Shown here: piece after piece, positions 21,940 through 33,919 of the stretch
Layout: each line of letters starts with the position of its first letter
Numbering within the stretch: position 1 is the stretch's first letter
NCBI RefSeq assembly: GCF_000013385.1
Contig: NC_007760.1
Span: 1,861,001 to 1,925,000, forward strand
From: Anaeromyxobacter dehalogenans 2CP-C
Lineage (GTDB): Bacteria > Myxococcota > Myxococcia > Myxococcales > Anaeromyxobacteraceae
Reading direction: 5' to 3'
Length of the DNA stretch: 64,000 nucleotides
Notes under the pieces: model-generated
Seen by the model: the letters and a program-made list of their open reading frames with translations, nothing else
What the model was told of the DNA's origin: nothing
Database searches by the model: none
Position numbers and translations under genes: made by a program

Positions 21940-22125
21940 ATGCTGGACGCCTACGTCATCGAGGAGATCAAGCGGCGTGAGCGCGAGCAGCGCCACGAGG
22001 ACCGCCCGACGGTCGAGCTCCCGCTGCCCTCCTATCCGGACGAGGGGCCGCGCGGTCACGACGACCACGACCGCGGGCCCGGGGATCGCGACCGCGGGGT
22101 CGTGATCATCGACTACTCCGGGTGA
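21940..22125 (+). CDS. Small charged protein of unknown function
   Basis: This 61-residue protein starts MLDAYVIEEIKRREREQRHE and continues with a Pro/Asp/His-rich middle (DDHDRGPGDRDRG), ending VVIIDYSG. The ATG at 21940 has CGGAG 8 bp upstream. In-frame ATGs at 21919 and 21922 and a start at 21853 are possible but lack good ribosome sites. The N-terminal helix is highly charged and the tail is probably disordered. It has its own likely promoter. I do not recognise a family. Confidence 0.6.
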   Translation: MLDAYVIEEIKRREREQRHEDRPTVELPLPSYPDEGPRGHDDHDRGPGDRDRGVVIIDYSG

Positions 22126-25221
<3,096 letters not shown>

Positions 25222-25242
25222 GAGCACCCGCAGGCCCCGTCC

Positions 25243-25659
25243 TCACCGCCCCGCGGGCGGTCCCTTCTCCACCGGCCTGCCGGCGGCCACCCAGCCGTCG
25301 ATGCCGGCCGGCATCACGTACACGTTGCGGTGCCCGAAGCTGGCCGCCCGCCGGGCGGCCTCGTGGCTCGCGCTTCAACGCGTGTTCTTGCAGTAGAAGA
25401 CGAGCGGCGCGTCCTTGTCCGCCGGCAGCTCGCGCGCCTCGTACGTGCGGTACGCGACGAGCGTGGCCCCGGGCAGGTGGGCCTTCGCGTAGGTCTCCGG
25501 GCCGTTCGCGTCGAAGGCGCGGGCGCCGGGCGTGGCGAGGAGCTTCGCCACCTCGTCCACCGACGCCTCCCGGTACGGCGCGCCCTCGGCGCGCGCGGTG
25601 CCGGCGCCGGCGGCGAGGGCCGCCGCGGCGAGCACGGTGAGACGCAGGATCCGGTTCAT
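25243..25659 (-). CDS. Periplasmic rhodanese-like protein, probable selenoprotein (in-frame UGA)
   Basis: The frame runs 138 codons from ATG 25659 to TGA 25243-25245 if an in-frame UGA (25375-25377) is read through. AGAGGTG lies just upstream of the ATG. The N terminus MNRILRLTVLAAAALAAGAG is a signal peptide. Before the UGA the protein has the rhodanese features ARAFDANGPETYAKAHLPGA and LVFYCKNTR, with the active-site Cys. After the UGA the same frame continues SASHEAARRAASFGHRNVYV and MPAGIDGWVAAGRPVEKG, an intact rhodanese C-terminal half. The UGA falls where related proteins carry Cys (C-x4-C/U-x-x-S). A SECIS-like hairpin follows at the correct spacing. Selenocysteine insertion is inferred; a nonsense mutation is the alternative. 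It is convergent with thiC. Confidence 0.75.
25342..25360 (-). promoter_or_regulatory. Candidate bacterial SECIS element
   Basis: On the minus strand, GGCCGCCC, a GGC loop and GGGCGGCC form a perfect 8-bp stem. The loop starts 22 nt after the in-frame UGA and begins with G. This meets the published general bacterial SECIS features (stem-loop immediately 3' of the UGA, loop roughly 16-37 nt away, G among the first two loop bases). The region is also coding, and GC-rich sequence forms hairpins easily, so it is supportive but not proof. Confidence 0.6.
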
Positions 25660-25774
25660 GTTCACCTCTCGTGGGGGCTCGGGGTCCAGGCTGGTGAGCT
25701 AACCGGGGGCACCGGCGGCGGCATCTCCCCTCGCGGACCCACGCGGGATCACCGGTCCGGCTCCGACCTGGGCC

Positions 25775-25780
25775 TTAATA
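25775..25780 (+). promoter_or_regulatory. -10 box abutting the HMG-CoA lyase start (leaderless candidate)
   Basis: TTAATA at 25775-25780 is the only AT-rich hexamer in the region and lies 8 bp before the ATG at 25789. Transcription starting about 7-9 nt downstream would begin at or next to the start codon. No Shine-Dalgarno sequence is present (TCCGCCAC). No clear -35 is visible, so an activator may be needed. Confidence 0.45.
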
Positions 25781-25788
25781 TCCGCCAC

Positions 25789-26733
25789 ATGGCCCACCGG
25801 GTGACGGTGTACGAGGTCGGCCCGCGGGACGGGCTCCAGAACGAGGCGCGCACCGTCCCGACCGCGGACAAGCTGGCGCTCATCGGGGCGCTCGCGGCCG
25901 CGGGGCTGCGCCGCATCGAGGCCTCGAGCTTCGTGTCGCCGCGCTGGATCCCGCAGCTCGCCGACGCCGCCGAGGTGACGGCGGCGCTCCCCGCGGTGGA
26001 CGGGACCTCGTACGTGGTGCTGGTGCCGAACGCGAAGGGGCTGGACCGGCTCGCGATCGCGCTGGCCCGCGCGGGCGAGGGGCACCCGCCGGTGGAGGCC
26101 GCGGTGTTCCTCTCCGCCTCCGAGACGCACAACCGCAAGAACCTGAACCGCACCGTCGCCGAGACGCTCGGGGAGCTGGAGGCGCTCGTGCCCGCCGCGC
26201 TCGCCCGCGGCCTGCGCGTGCGCGGGTACGTCTCCACGGTGTGGGGCTGTCCGTACGAGGGCCCGGTCGATCCCGGCCGCGCCGCCGAGATCGTCGAGCG
26301 GCTGCTCGCGCTCGGCTGCCACCAGGTGTCGCTCGGCGACACCATCGGCGTGGGCACGCCCAACCAGACCCGCCGCATCCTGGCGCTGCTGCGCACCCGC
26401 GCCCGGCCGGAGCAGATCGCGCTGCACATGCACGACACCCGCGGCACCGCGCTCGCGAACGTGCTCGCGGGCCTGGAGGAGGGCGTCACCACCTTCGACG
26501 CCTCGATCGGCGGCCTCGGCGGCTGCCCGTACGCGCCGGGGGCCTCCGGCAACCTCGCCACCGAGGATCTCGTCTACATGCTCGACGGGATGGGGCTCGA
26601 GACCGGGGTGGACTTCCGGAAGCTGGTGGCCGCCGGCGCGCTGGCGCAGCGGCTGGTGGGGCGGACCTTGCCGGGCAAGGCGCTGCAGGCGGAGCTGGCG
26701 CGGGCGGCGCCGGTGGCGCCGGCGGGAGGCTGA
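25789..26733 (+). CDS. Hydroxymethylglutaryl-CoA lyase
   Basis: This enzyme splits HMG-CoA into acetoacetate and acetyl-CoA, the last step of leucine breakdown. The 314-residue TIM-barrel has VYEVGPRDGLQNEARTVPTA, ASSFVSPRWIPQLADA, STVWGCPYEGPVDP, LGDTIGVGTP, LHMHDTRGTALANVLAGLE (metal-binding His-x-His) and the signature GGLGGCPYAPGASGN with the catalytic Cys. It heads an acyl-CoA operon; the hydratase ATG follows 1 bp after its stop. Confidence 0.92.
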   Translation: MAHRVTVYEVGPRDGLQNEARTVPTADKLALIGALAAAGLRRIEASSFVSPRWIPQLADAAEVTAALPAVDGTSYVVLVPNAKGLDRLAIALARAGEGHPPVEAAVFLSASETHNRKNLNRTVAETLGELEALVPAALARGLRVRGYVSTVWGCPYEGPVDPGRAAEIVERLLALGCHQVSLGDTIGVGTPNQTRRILALLRTRARPEQIALHMHDTRGTALANVLAGLEEGVTTFDASIGGLGGCPYAPGASGNLATEDLVYMLDGMGLETGVDFRKLVAAGALAQRLVGRTLPGKALQAELARAAPVAPAGG

Positions 26734-26734
26734 C

Positions 26735-27508
26735 ATGGATCTCCGGGTGGAGCGCAAGGACGCGGTCGAGGTGTGGACCATCGACGGCGCCTCGCGGCGG
26801 AACTCGATCACGATGGGGCTGCTCCGCGCGCTGCGCGAGCAGCTCGCGCGCGCCGGGGGCGACCGGGCGCTGCGGTGCGTGGTCGTCACCGGCGACGGCG
26901 ACAAGGCGTTCTGCGCCGGCGCCGACCTGAAGGAGCGCGCCGGGATGTCCGCGGACGACGTGCACCGCTTCCACGAGGGGCTGCGCGACGCGCTCCGCGC
27001 CGTCGAGCAGGCGCCGCAGCCGTTCGTCGCCGCGCTGAACGGCGCGGCGCTGGGGGGCGGCCTGGAGCTGGCGCTCGCGTGCGACCTGCGCATCGCGGCC
27101 GACTCGGCCCAGCTCGGGCTGCCGGAGGTGGCGCTCGGCATCATCCCCGGCGGCGGCGGCACGCAGCGGCTGGCGCGGCTGGTGGGCGTCGCGCGGGCGA
27201 AGGACCTCGTCCTGACGGCGCGGCGGATCGGCGCCGCCGAGGCGCTCGCCATGGGGCTCGTCACCCAGATCGCGCCGCCCGGCCGGCTCCTGGACGAGGC
27301 GCTCGCGCTGGCCGCCCGCATCGCCCGGAACGCGCCGGTGTCGCTGCGCCAGGCGAAGCGCGCCATCGACGGCGGGTTCCACCTGCCGCTCGAGGAGGCG
27401 CTCGCGCTGGAGCACCGGATGTACCAGGACTGCCTCGGCACCCGCGACCGGCGCGAGGCGCTGGCCGCGTTCGCCGAGAAGCGCCCGCCGGTGTTCACGG
27501 GCGAGTAG
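26735..27508 (+). CDS. Enoyl-CoA hydratase/isomerase family protein (methylglutaconyl-CoA hydratase likely)
   Basis: This 257-residue crotonase-fold protein has the oxyanion-hole motifs AFCAGADLKERAGM and NGAALGGGLELALACDLRIA, and the catalytic Glu pair region LPEVALGIIPGGGGTQRLARLVG. Placement directly after HMG-CoA lyase and before a carboxylase subunit points to the methylglutaconyl-CoA step of leucine catabolism (LiuC/AUH-like). Substrate assignment is by context; other short enoyl-CoAs are possible. GGGAGG within the preceding gene serves its ATG. Confidence 0.85.
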   Translation: MDLRVERKDAVEVWTIDGASRRNSITMGLLRALREQLARAGGDRALRCVVVTGDGDKAFCAGADLKERAGMSADDVHRFHEGLRDALRAVEQAPQPFVAALNGAALGGGLELALACDLRIAADSAQLGLPEVALGIIPGGGGTQRLARLVGVARAKDLVLTARRIGAAEALAMGLVTQIAPPGRLLDEALALAARIARNAPVSLRQAKRAIDGGFHLPLEEALALEHRMYQDCLGTRDRREALAAFAEKRPPVFTGE

Positions 27509-27554
27509 GCCGGGGCGCGCAGCGCGCCGCGAGGACACGACGGGAGAAGGCACC

Positions 27555-29129
27555 ATGGACGCGGACGGAACGCCCGGAGGTGGCGCAGTGGCCCGAGACG
27601 ACTCGCCGGACGCGCGCATCGCGCGGGAGCTGCAGCGGGTGGAGCAGGGCGGCGCGGCGAAGTACCACGCCAAGAACGCGGAGCAGGGCAAGCGCTTCGC
27701 GCGGGAGCGGATCGCGCTCCTGCTCGACCCGGGGAGCTTCGTCGAGGACGGCGCGCTCGCGAACGCGCTCGACCCTGACCTGCCCGCGGACGGCGTCGTC
27801 ACCGGCATGGGCCGGATGGACGGCCGGCCGGTGTGCGTGATGGCGAACGACTCCACCGTGAAGGCGGGGAGCTGGGGCGCGCGCACGGTGGAGAAGATCC
27901 TGCGCATCCAGGAGGTCGCGGCCGCGCAGCGGCTGCCGCTGTTCTACCTGGTGGACTCGGCCGGCGCGCGGATCACCGACCAGGTGGAGATGTTCCCGGG
28001 CCGGCGCGGCGCCGGGCGCATCTTCCACAACGAGGTGCACCTCTCGGGCGTGGTGCCGCAGATCTGCCTGCTGTTCGGGCCGTCGGCGGCGGGCGGCGCG
28101 TACATCCCCGCGTTCTGCGACGTGGTCGTCATGGTGGAGGGGAACGCCTCCATGTACCTGGGCTCGCCGCGCATGGCCGAGATGGTCATCGGCGAGAAGG
28201 TGACGCTGGAGGAGCTGGGCGGCGCGCGCATGCACTGCTCCGTGTCCGGGTGCGGCGACTTCCTGGTGAAGACCGAGGAGGAGGCCATCGCGCTGGCGCG
28301 GCGCTGGTTCTCCTACCTGCCCGCGAGCCACCGGGCGCTGCCGCCCGAGGCCCCCGCCCGGCCGCCGCGCCCCGGCGGCCGCGCGCCCGCCGACATCGTG
28401 CCGCGCGACCAGAACAAGCCGTTCGACATGCTCGAGCTCGTCGAGGCGATCGTGGACGAGGGCTCGTTCCTGGAGGTGAAGCGGCTGTGGGCGGGCGAGC
28501 TCGTCACCGGGCTCGCCCGCATCGACGGCCAGGTGGTGGGCATCGTCGCGAACCAGCCGAAGGTGAAGGGCGGGGTGCTGTTCGTGGACTCCGCCGACAA
28601 GGCGACCCGCTTCATCTGGCTGTGCGACGCGTTCAACGTGCCGCTGCTCTACCTCGCCGACGTGCCCGGGTTCATGATCGGCACGAAGGTCGAGCGGGCC
28701 GGCATCATCCGGGCCGGGGCCAAGATGGTGGGCGCCGTGTCGGAGGCGACCGTCCCGCGCATCTGCGTGGTGGTGCGCAAGGCGTACGGCGCCGGACTCT
28801 ACGCGATGGACGGCCCCGCGTTCGGCCCGTCGGCCACGCTGGCGCTGCCCGAGGCGATGATCGCGGTGATGGGGCCGGAGGCCGCGGTGAACGCGGTCTA
28901 CTTCAACAAGATCCAGGAGAAGCCCGAGGCCGAGCGGGCCGCCTACGTGGAGGCCCTGCGCGAGGAGTACCGCGCCGACATCGACCTGCTCAAGCTGGCG
29001 AGCGAGCTGGTGGTGGACGCGGTGGTGCCGGGCGAGCGGCTGCGCGACGAGCTCTCCCGCCGGTTCCGGATCTACGCCGCGGGCCACGAGCCGCCCCGCG
29101 AGCGCAAGCGCGGCGTCCTGCCGGTCTAG
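27555..29129 (+). CDS. Acyl-CoA carboxylase, carboxyltransferase (beta) subunit
   Basis: This is a 524-residue crotonase-type carboxyltransferase with N and C halves. Motifs include [73 protein letters not shown], and in the second half [39 protein letters not shown], and [19 protein letters not shown]. Context suggests methylcrotonyl-CoA carboxylase, although the family also includes propionyl- and geranyl-CoA enzymes. No biotin carboxylase/BCCP alpha subunit is encoded nearby, so its partner must lie elsewhere. GGGAGAAGG precedes the ATG. Confidence 0.88.
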   Translation: MDADGTPGGGAVARDDSPDARIARELQRVEQGGAAKYHAKNAEQGKRFARERIALLLDPGSFVEDGALANALDPDLPADGVVTGMGRMDGRPVCVMANDSTVKAGSWGARTVEKILRIQEVAAAQRLPLFYLVDSAGARITDQVEMFPGRRGAGRIFHNEVHLSGVVPQICLLFGPSAAGGAYIPAFCDVVVMVEGNASMYLGSPRMAEMVIGEKVTLEELGGARMHCSVSGCGDFLVKTEEEAIALARRWFSYLPASHRALPPEAPARPPRPGGRAPADIVPRDQNKPFDMLELVEAIVDEGSFLEVKRLWAGELVTGLARIDGQVVGIVANQPKVKGGVLFVDSADKATRFIWLCDAFNVPLLYLADVPGFMIGTKVERAGIIRAGAKMVGAVSEATVPRICVVVRKAYGAGLYAMDGPAFGPSATLALPEAMIAVMGPEAAVNAVYFNKIQEKPEAERAAYVEALREEYRADIDLLKLASELVVDAVVPGERLRDELSRRFRIYAAGHEPPRERKRGVLPV

Positions 29130-29137
29130 GAGCCCAC

Positions 29138-30277
29138 ATGGACTTCGAACTCCCCGAGGAGCTGGTCGAGATCCAGCGGACCGTCCGCGCCTTCTGCGAG
29201 GCGGAGGTGAGGCCGCACGCGGCCGCGTGGGACGCGAGCGAGACCTTCCCGCGCGAGGTGGTGGCGAAGCTCGGCGCCATGGGGCTGCTCGGCATCACCG
29301 TGCCGGAGCGGTACGGCGGCGCCGGCATGGGCGCGCTCGCGGTCGCGGTGGTGGTAGAGGAGGTGGCGCGCTTCGACGGCTCGCTCGCGCTCACCGTGGC
29401 GAGCCACAACGGCCTCGGCACCGGCCACATCGCGCGGTTCGGCACGGACGCGCAGAAGGAGCGCTACCTGCCGGCGCTCGCGACGGGCGAGCGGCTGGCC
29501 GCCTGGGCGCTCACCGAGCCGGGGAGCGGCTCCGACGCCTCGGCCATGCGCACCACCGCGGTGCGCCGGGGCGACGGCTGGGTGCTGTCCGGCTCGAAGA
29601 CGTTCATCACCCAGGGGACGGTGGGCGGCAGCTTCGTGGTGCTGGCCCGGACCGACCCGGGGCGGCGCCACCACGGGATCACCGCGTTCATCCTCGAGCC
29701 GGGCATGAAGGGGTTCAGCCAGCGCCCCATCCACGGGAAGCTCGGGATGCGCAGCTCCGACACGGCGCAGCTCTTCCTCGACGAGGTCGAGGTCCCCGAC
29801 GCCCAGCGGCTCGGCGACGTGGACCGCGGCTTCATCGACACGCTGCAGATCCTCGACCGCGGGCGGATCACCATCGGCGCGCTGGCGGTGGGGCTCGGCC
29901 GCGGCGCGCTGGAGGAGTCCCGGGCGTACGCCCGGGAGCGGCAGGCGTTCGGCAAGCCCATCGCCGAGTTCCAGGCGATCGGCTTCATGCTCGCCGACAT
30001 GGCCACCGAGCTCGACGCGGCGCGGCTGCTGGTCCGGCGGGCGGCCGCGATGTGCGACGCGGGCCAGCCGTTCGGCGCCGCGGCCTCCATGGCGAAGCTG
30101 TACGCCAGCGAGGCGGCCATGCGCGCCACCTCGCGCGCGATCCAGATCCACGGCGGCTACGGCTACACCCGCGACTTCCCGGTGGAGCGCCACTTCCGCG
30201 ACGCGAAGCTGACCGAGATCGGCGAGGGGACGAGCGAGGTGCAGCGGATGGTCATCTCGCGGGAGATTCTGAGGTAG
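29138..30277 (+). CDS. Acyl-CoA dehydrogenase
   Basis: This flavoprotein (379 residues) introduces a 2,3-double bond into acyl-CoA and passes electrons to ETF. Motifs: [86 protein letters not shown] and [19 protein letters not shown]. The Glu of GEGTSE sits at the catalytic position used by short-chain acyl-CoA dehydrogenases, whereas classical isovaleryl-CoA dehydrogenases have a Gly there. The leucine-pathway role implied by its neighbours is therefore not certain. It begins 8 bp after the carboxylase stop. Confidence 0.9.
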   Translation: MDFELPEELVEIQRTVRAFCEAEVRPHAAAWDASETFPREVVAKLGAMGLLGITVPERYGGAGMGALAVAVVVEEVARFDGSLALTVASHNGLGTGHIARFGTDAQKERYLPALATGERLAAWALTEPGSGSDASAMRTTAVRRGDGWVLSGSKTFITQGTVGGSFVVLARTDPGRRHHGITAFILEPGMKGFSQRPIHGKLGMRSSDTAQLFLDEVEVPDAQRLGDVDRGFIDTLQILDRGRITIGALAVGLGRGALEESRAYARERQAFGKPIAEFQAIGFMLADMATELDAARLLVRRAAAMCDAGQPFGAAASMAKLYASEAAMRATSRAIQIHGGYGYTRDFPVERHFRDAKLTEIGEGTSEVQRMVISREILR

Positions 30278-30343
30278 TCTCTCGCGCGGAAGGGGAGCGA
30301 GCCGGACGGGCGCGAGCGCCCGTGCCCCGCGCGCGTGGGACAC

Positions 30344-31657
30344 ATGGGCGAAGGCGAACACACCATCATCGGAAAGATCCCGCGCGAGCGCCTGAACCAG
30401 ATCGCCTCGCGCAAGCTGTCCGCGCTCGGGATCCCCGTCCGCCTCGGCGCCGACCGCGAGACGCTCGAGGGCGAGCTCGCGTTCGCGGGGCGGGTGCAGC
30501 ACCCCGTCACCGGCCAGACCATCGCCCGCGGGCGCTTCGTCGTCACCGGCCACGACCACCTCCGCTTCCTGGACGCGCCGCTCTCCGCCCTCGGCGAGGT
30601 CAACTTCTACGAGCACGAGCGGGCCACCGGCCTGGAGGTCTCGGTCGCGCAGGCGCTCGGGCGCCGCACGGCGGCGCTGCAGGACCTGGCCGCGCGGATG
30701 CGATCGCTGCGCCTGGAGACGGCGCTCGACCCGGAGCGCCTGGCGGTCCGGGCCCTGGTGAAGACCGCGACGCACGCGTTCGAGGTGCTGGGCGGGCCCG
30801 AGTCGGTGCGGGTCTCGCGCGTCGCGCCGGTGGGCGGGCGGCCGTTCGAGGTCGCGCCGGACTTCCCCACGCTCGACCTCTCCGACTTCGCCAGCCCCAC
30901 CGACCTCGAGATCTACCTGGTCGGCTCGGTCTCGCGGATGCGTCCCGCCGCGCCGGCGCCGGCGCTCACGCCGCCGCCCACCTCCGCGCCCACGCTCGCG
31001 GCCACGCCCGCGCCGCGCAACGCGCTCACGCTGGCGGCGCTGGCGCAGGTGTTCGGCGACGACGCCATGCTCGCCCCGAACGCCATGGTCGAGCTGGTGA
31101 AGGAGTTCGCGTACGGCAACACGCGCTACCGGTTCGTGGCCACCCGCGAGATGGGCACGCGGTTCAAGGGGCGCGTGATCGGCCCGAACGGCGACGTCTG
31201 GTCGGACCGCTTCGACCTGGCGAGCTTCCCGGGCACGGCCAAGGTGGTGGCGCTCGCGCTGGGCGCCGCGGCTCCCGGCGCGGAGGCGCGGCCGCCGCCC
31301 GCGCCGGCCCCGGCCGCGTCCTCGGAGGTCCCGAGCCACCTCCTGCCGCACCCCGGCGAGATCTGGGTGATGAGCGTGGTGGTGGAGGAGGCGGGGCCGG
31401 ACGAGGTCCGCTACGTCGGCACCGACATCGACGGCCGGCCCTACGGCGCCGCGCGCGTCCTGAAGCGCTCGGACTTCGAGGCGGTGTTCGCCCAGGACCG
31501 CGGCGGCTGGCGCCTGCTCATCCAGATCGACCAGGTGCAGGACGGCAGCGTGATCTACCGGCAGCTCGATCGCCAGCGGCAGCCCATGGGCGCGCCGCGC
31601 AAGATGTCCAGCGCGATCCTCGTCGCGAACTTCGTCCCCGAGGCGGCGGCCTACTGA
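30344..31657 (+). CDS. Hypothetical protein with a Pro-rich linker
   Basis: This 437-residue protein is not one I recognise. The N-terminal part (about 1-200) begins MGEGEHTIIGKIPRERLNQI and looks like a folded alpha/beta region. A Pro/Ala linker follows (about 203-228). The C-terminal part has two mixed segments (FAYGNTRYRFVATREMGTRF, IWVMSVVVEEAGPDEVRYVG). No signal peptide or membrane segment is visible. ATG 30344 is preferred; a GTG at 30335 is in frame. Its TGA overlaps the meaB ATG (TGATG), so it is translationally coupled to meaB. Confidence 0.6.
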   Translation: MGEGEHTIIGKIPRERLNQIASRKLSALGIPVRLGADRETLEGELAFAGRVQHPVTGQTIARGRFVVTGHDHLRFLDAPLSALGEVNFYEHERATGLEVSVAQALGRRTAALQDLAARMRSLRLETALDPERLAVRALVKTATHAFEVLGGPESVRVSRVAPVGGRPFEVAPDFPTLDLSDFASPTDLEIYLVGSVSRMRPAAPAPALTPPPTSAPTLAATPAPRNALTLAALAQVFGDDAMLAPNAMVELVKEFAYGNTRYRFVATREMGTRFKGRVIGPNGDVWSDRFDLASFPGTAKVVALALGAAAPGAEARPPPAPAPAASSEVPSHLLPHPGEIWVMSVVVEEAGPDEVRYVGTDIDGRPYGAARVLKRSDFEAVFAQDRGGWRLLIQIDQVQDGSVIYRQLDRQRQPMGAPRKMSSAILVANFVPEAAAY

Positions 31658-32691
31658 TGCCATCCCCATCGATCGCAGCGCGCGTGCTCGCGGGCGAGGT
31701 CCGCGCCGCCGCCCGCCTGATGCGCGACCTCGACGACCGGCTCCCGGAGGCCGAGGCCACGCTGCGGGCGCTGTTCCCGAGGACCGGCCGGGCCTACGTG
31801 GTCGGCCTCACCGGCGCGCCCGGCGCGGGCAAGTCCTCGCTCACGGACCGGCTCATCGGCCACTACCGCCGGATGGGCAAGACCGTCGGCGTGATCGCGG
31901 TGGACCCGACCAGCGCGTTCTCCGGCGGCGCCATCCTGGGCGATCGGATCCGGATGCAGGATCACGCGCTCGACGAGGGCGTGTTCATCCGCTCGCTCGG
32001 CACCCGCGGCCACCTGGGCGGCCTGTCGCGCTCCACCTCCGACCTCGTCCAGGTGATGGACGCCATGGGCAAGGACGTCATCCTGGTGGAGACGGTCGGC
32101 GTCGGGCAGGACGAGATCGAGGTCGCCACGCTGGCGCACACGGTGGTGGTGGTGGCGGTGCCGGGGCTGGGCGACGACGTCCAGGCCATCAAGGCGGGCG
32201 TGCTCGAGATCGCCGATGTGTTCGCGGTGAACAAGGCCGACCGGGAGGGCGCCGACCGGACCGTGCGCGACCTGCAGACCATGCTGGAGGTGCGCCGCAC
32301 CGTCATGGGCCTCGGGCCCGCGCCGGCCGACCACGACGCGGCGCATCGCTTCACCGGCGGTCCCGTGCCGCCCGCCGGGCCGGCCCGGACGGCCTGGGAG
32401 CCGCCCATCGTCCGCACCGTGGCGGTGCGCGACGAGGGCGTGGCGGAGCTGATCTCGGCGGTGGACGCGCACCGCGCCCACCTGGAGGCCACCGGCGGGC
32501 GCCGCGAGCGCGAGGTGGCCCGGGCCCGGGCCGCGTTCGTGGCGGTGCTGCGGGAGCGGCTGCTGGCCGGGGCGCTGGCGCGCCTCGAGGCGGAGAAGGG
32601 GCGGCTCGACGCGGTGGCCGAGCGGATCGCGGCCCGGAGCGCCGATCCGTACCAGCTCGCGGACGAGCTGGCCGCGCTGCTGCGGGCCTGA
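31657..32691 (+). CDS. meaB: MeaB/ArgK-type GTPase chaperone of methylmalonyl-CoA mutase
   Basis: This G3E-type GTPase protects and reloads the B12-dependent methylmalonyl-CoA mutase. The 344 residues have VVGLTGAPGAGKSSLTDRLI (P-loop), VIAVDPTSAFSGGAILGDRI, RMQDHALDEGVFIRSLGTRG, LVETVGVGQDEIEVA and [18 protein letters not shown] (NKAD). An insertion at about residues 215-245 (LGPAPADHDAAHRFTGGPVP) is longer than usual. The mutase genes are not in this window. Its association with the acyl-CoA operon upstream fits propionyl-CoA metabolism. Confidence 0.9.
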   Translation: MPSPSIAARVLAGEVRAAARLMRDLDDRLPEAEATLRALFPRTGRAYVVGLTGAPGAGKSSLTDRLIGHYRRMGKTVGVIAVDPTSAFSGGAILGDRIRMQDHALDEGVFIRSLGTRGHLGGLSRSTSDLVQVMDAMGKDVILVETVGVGQDEIEVATLAHTVVVVAVPGLGDDVQAIKAGVLEIADVFAVNKADREGADRTVRDLQTMLEVRRTVMGLGPAPADHDAAHRFTGGPVPPAGPARTAWEPPIVRTVAVRDEGVAELISAVDAHRAHLEATGGRREREVARARAAFVAVLRERLLAGALARLEAEKGRLDAVAERIAARSADPYQLADELAALLRA

Positions 32692-32706
32692 GCGGGAGAG
32701 CGGACG

Positions 32707-33864
32707 ATGGGTGAGGATCGAGGACCAGCGCAGGAGCCCGCGGGCGCGCCGCCGGAGCCGGACCCGGCGCTCGACCCGGTGGGCGCGCTGGAGGCGCGGC
32801 TCGGCCTCGCGGTCGCCGACCGCGAGGCCGCGCTGGCCGCGCTCACGCACAAGTCGTACGTGAACGAGCACCGCGAGGACGGGCTGCAGGACAACGAGCG
32901 GCTGGAGTTCCTGGGCGACGCGGTGATCGACCTGGCCGTGTCGCACCGGCTCATGGAGCGCTTCCCGTCGGCGCGCGAGGGCGACCTCTCCAAGATGCGC
33001 GCGGCGGTGGTGGACGAGCAGGGGCTCGCCGAGATGGCCCGCACGCTCGATCTCGGCGCGCTGCTGCGCCTCGGCCGCGGCGAGGAGCTGACCGGCGGCC
33101 GGCAGAAGTCGTCGCTGCTCGCCGACGCGATGGAGGCGGTGATCGCCGCCATCTACCGCGGGCAGGGGCTCCCGGCGGTGCTCTCGTTCGTGGACCGCTT
33201 CCTGGGCGAGGCGTTCGCGCGCGCCGCGGCCGGCACGCTGGACCGCGACTTCAAGACCCAGCTCCAGGAGCTCTCGCAGAGCCGGCTGCGCGCCACCCCG
33301 CGCTACCGCGTGGTCGCCGAGCACGGCCCGGACCACTCGAAGACGTTCGAGGTGGAGACCGACCTGCGCGGCGAGGTGATGGGGCGCGGCGCCGGGCGAT
33401 CGAAGAAGGACGCGGAGCAGGCGGCCGCGCGGCTCGCGCTCGACGCGCTGGGTCGCCGCCTGGCGCCGGAGGCGGGCCAGGCCGGGGCGGAGCCCGCCGC
33501 GCCCGGGTCCGCGGCCGCAGCGCCCGCCGAGGCTCCCGAGGCGCTGGCCGCCCCGGCCGCGCCCTCCGGCGCCGAGCCGGAGCCCGCGCGCCCCGCGCCG
33601 CCGCCCGAGGCGGTCTCGCCCGAGCCGGAGCGCGAGGTCCACGCGGCGGAGCACGCGCCCGCCGGCGGGGAGGCCGGCGCGGCCGAGCCCCCGGGCCACG
33701 CCCCGGCCCCCCGGCGCCGCCGCGCGGCCCCGTCCGGCGGGCGGAAGGCCGCCGCCCCGGCGCGCCCGCGCAAGGCCGCCCCCGCGCGAAAGGCTCCGGC
33801 GGCAGGGAAGGGCACGAAGGGCGCCGCCAAGGGAGCCCGCAAGGGGGCGCGCCCCCGGCGCTGA
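32707..33864 (+). CDS. rnc: Ribonuclease III with long low-complexity tail
   Basis: This double-strand-specific RNase processes rRNA and mRNA. The catalytic domain (about residues 25-175) has the signature [19 protein letters not shown] and later [14 protein letters not shown] with the second acidic site. A dsRNA-binding domain follows (about 180-250; [39 protein letters not shown]). The protein is 385 residues, about 150 longer than usual. The extra C terminus is Ala/Pro/Glu-rich, then Lys/Arg-rich ([18 protein letters not shown]). era and der lie downstream, a common arrangement. Confidence 0.92.
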   Translation: MGEDRGPAQEPAGAPPEPDPALDPVGALEARLGLAVADREAALAALTHKSYVNEHREDGLQDNERLEFLGDAVIDLAVSHRLMERFPSAREGDLSKMRAAVVDEQGLAEMARTLDLGALLRLGRGEELTGGRQKSSLLADAMEAVIAAIYRGQGLPAVLSFVDRFLGEAFARAAAGTLDRDFKTQLQELSQSRLRATPRYRVVAEHGPDHSKTFEVETDLRGEVMGRGAGRSKKDAEQAAARLALDALGRRLAPEAGQAGAEPAAPGSAAAAPAEAPEALAAPAAPSGAEPEPARPAPPPEAVSPEPEREVHAAEHAPAGGEAGAAEPPGHAPAPRRRRAAPSGGRKAAAPARPRKAAPARKAPAAGKGTKGAAKGARKGARPRR

Positions 33865-33919
33865 GGGGCGCCGTCTTTCCATTTGCCGGGGCCCCCACCC
33901 GCGACTAGCATCCCGCCGC

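Noticed and set aside
25375-25659. A 94-residue truncated rhodanese ending at the UGA, or a pseudogene
   Set aside because: The frame continues after the UGA with an uninterrupted, family-like C-terminal half to a sensible stop, and a SECIS-like hairpin follows at the right distance. I keep the pseudogene as the alternative explanation.
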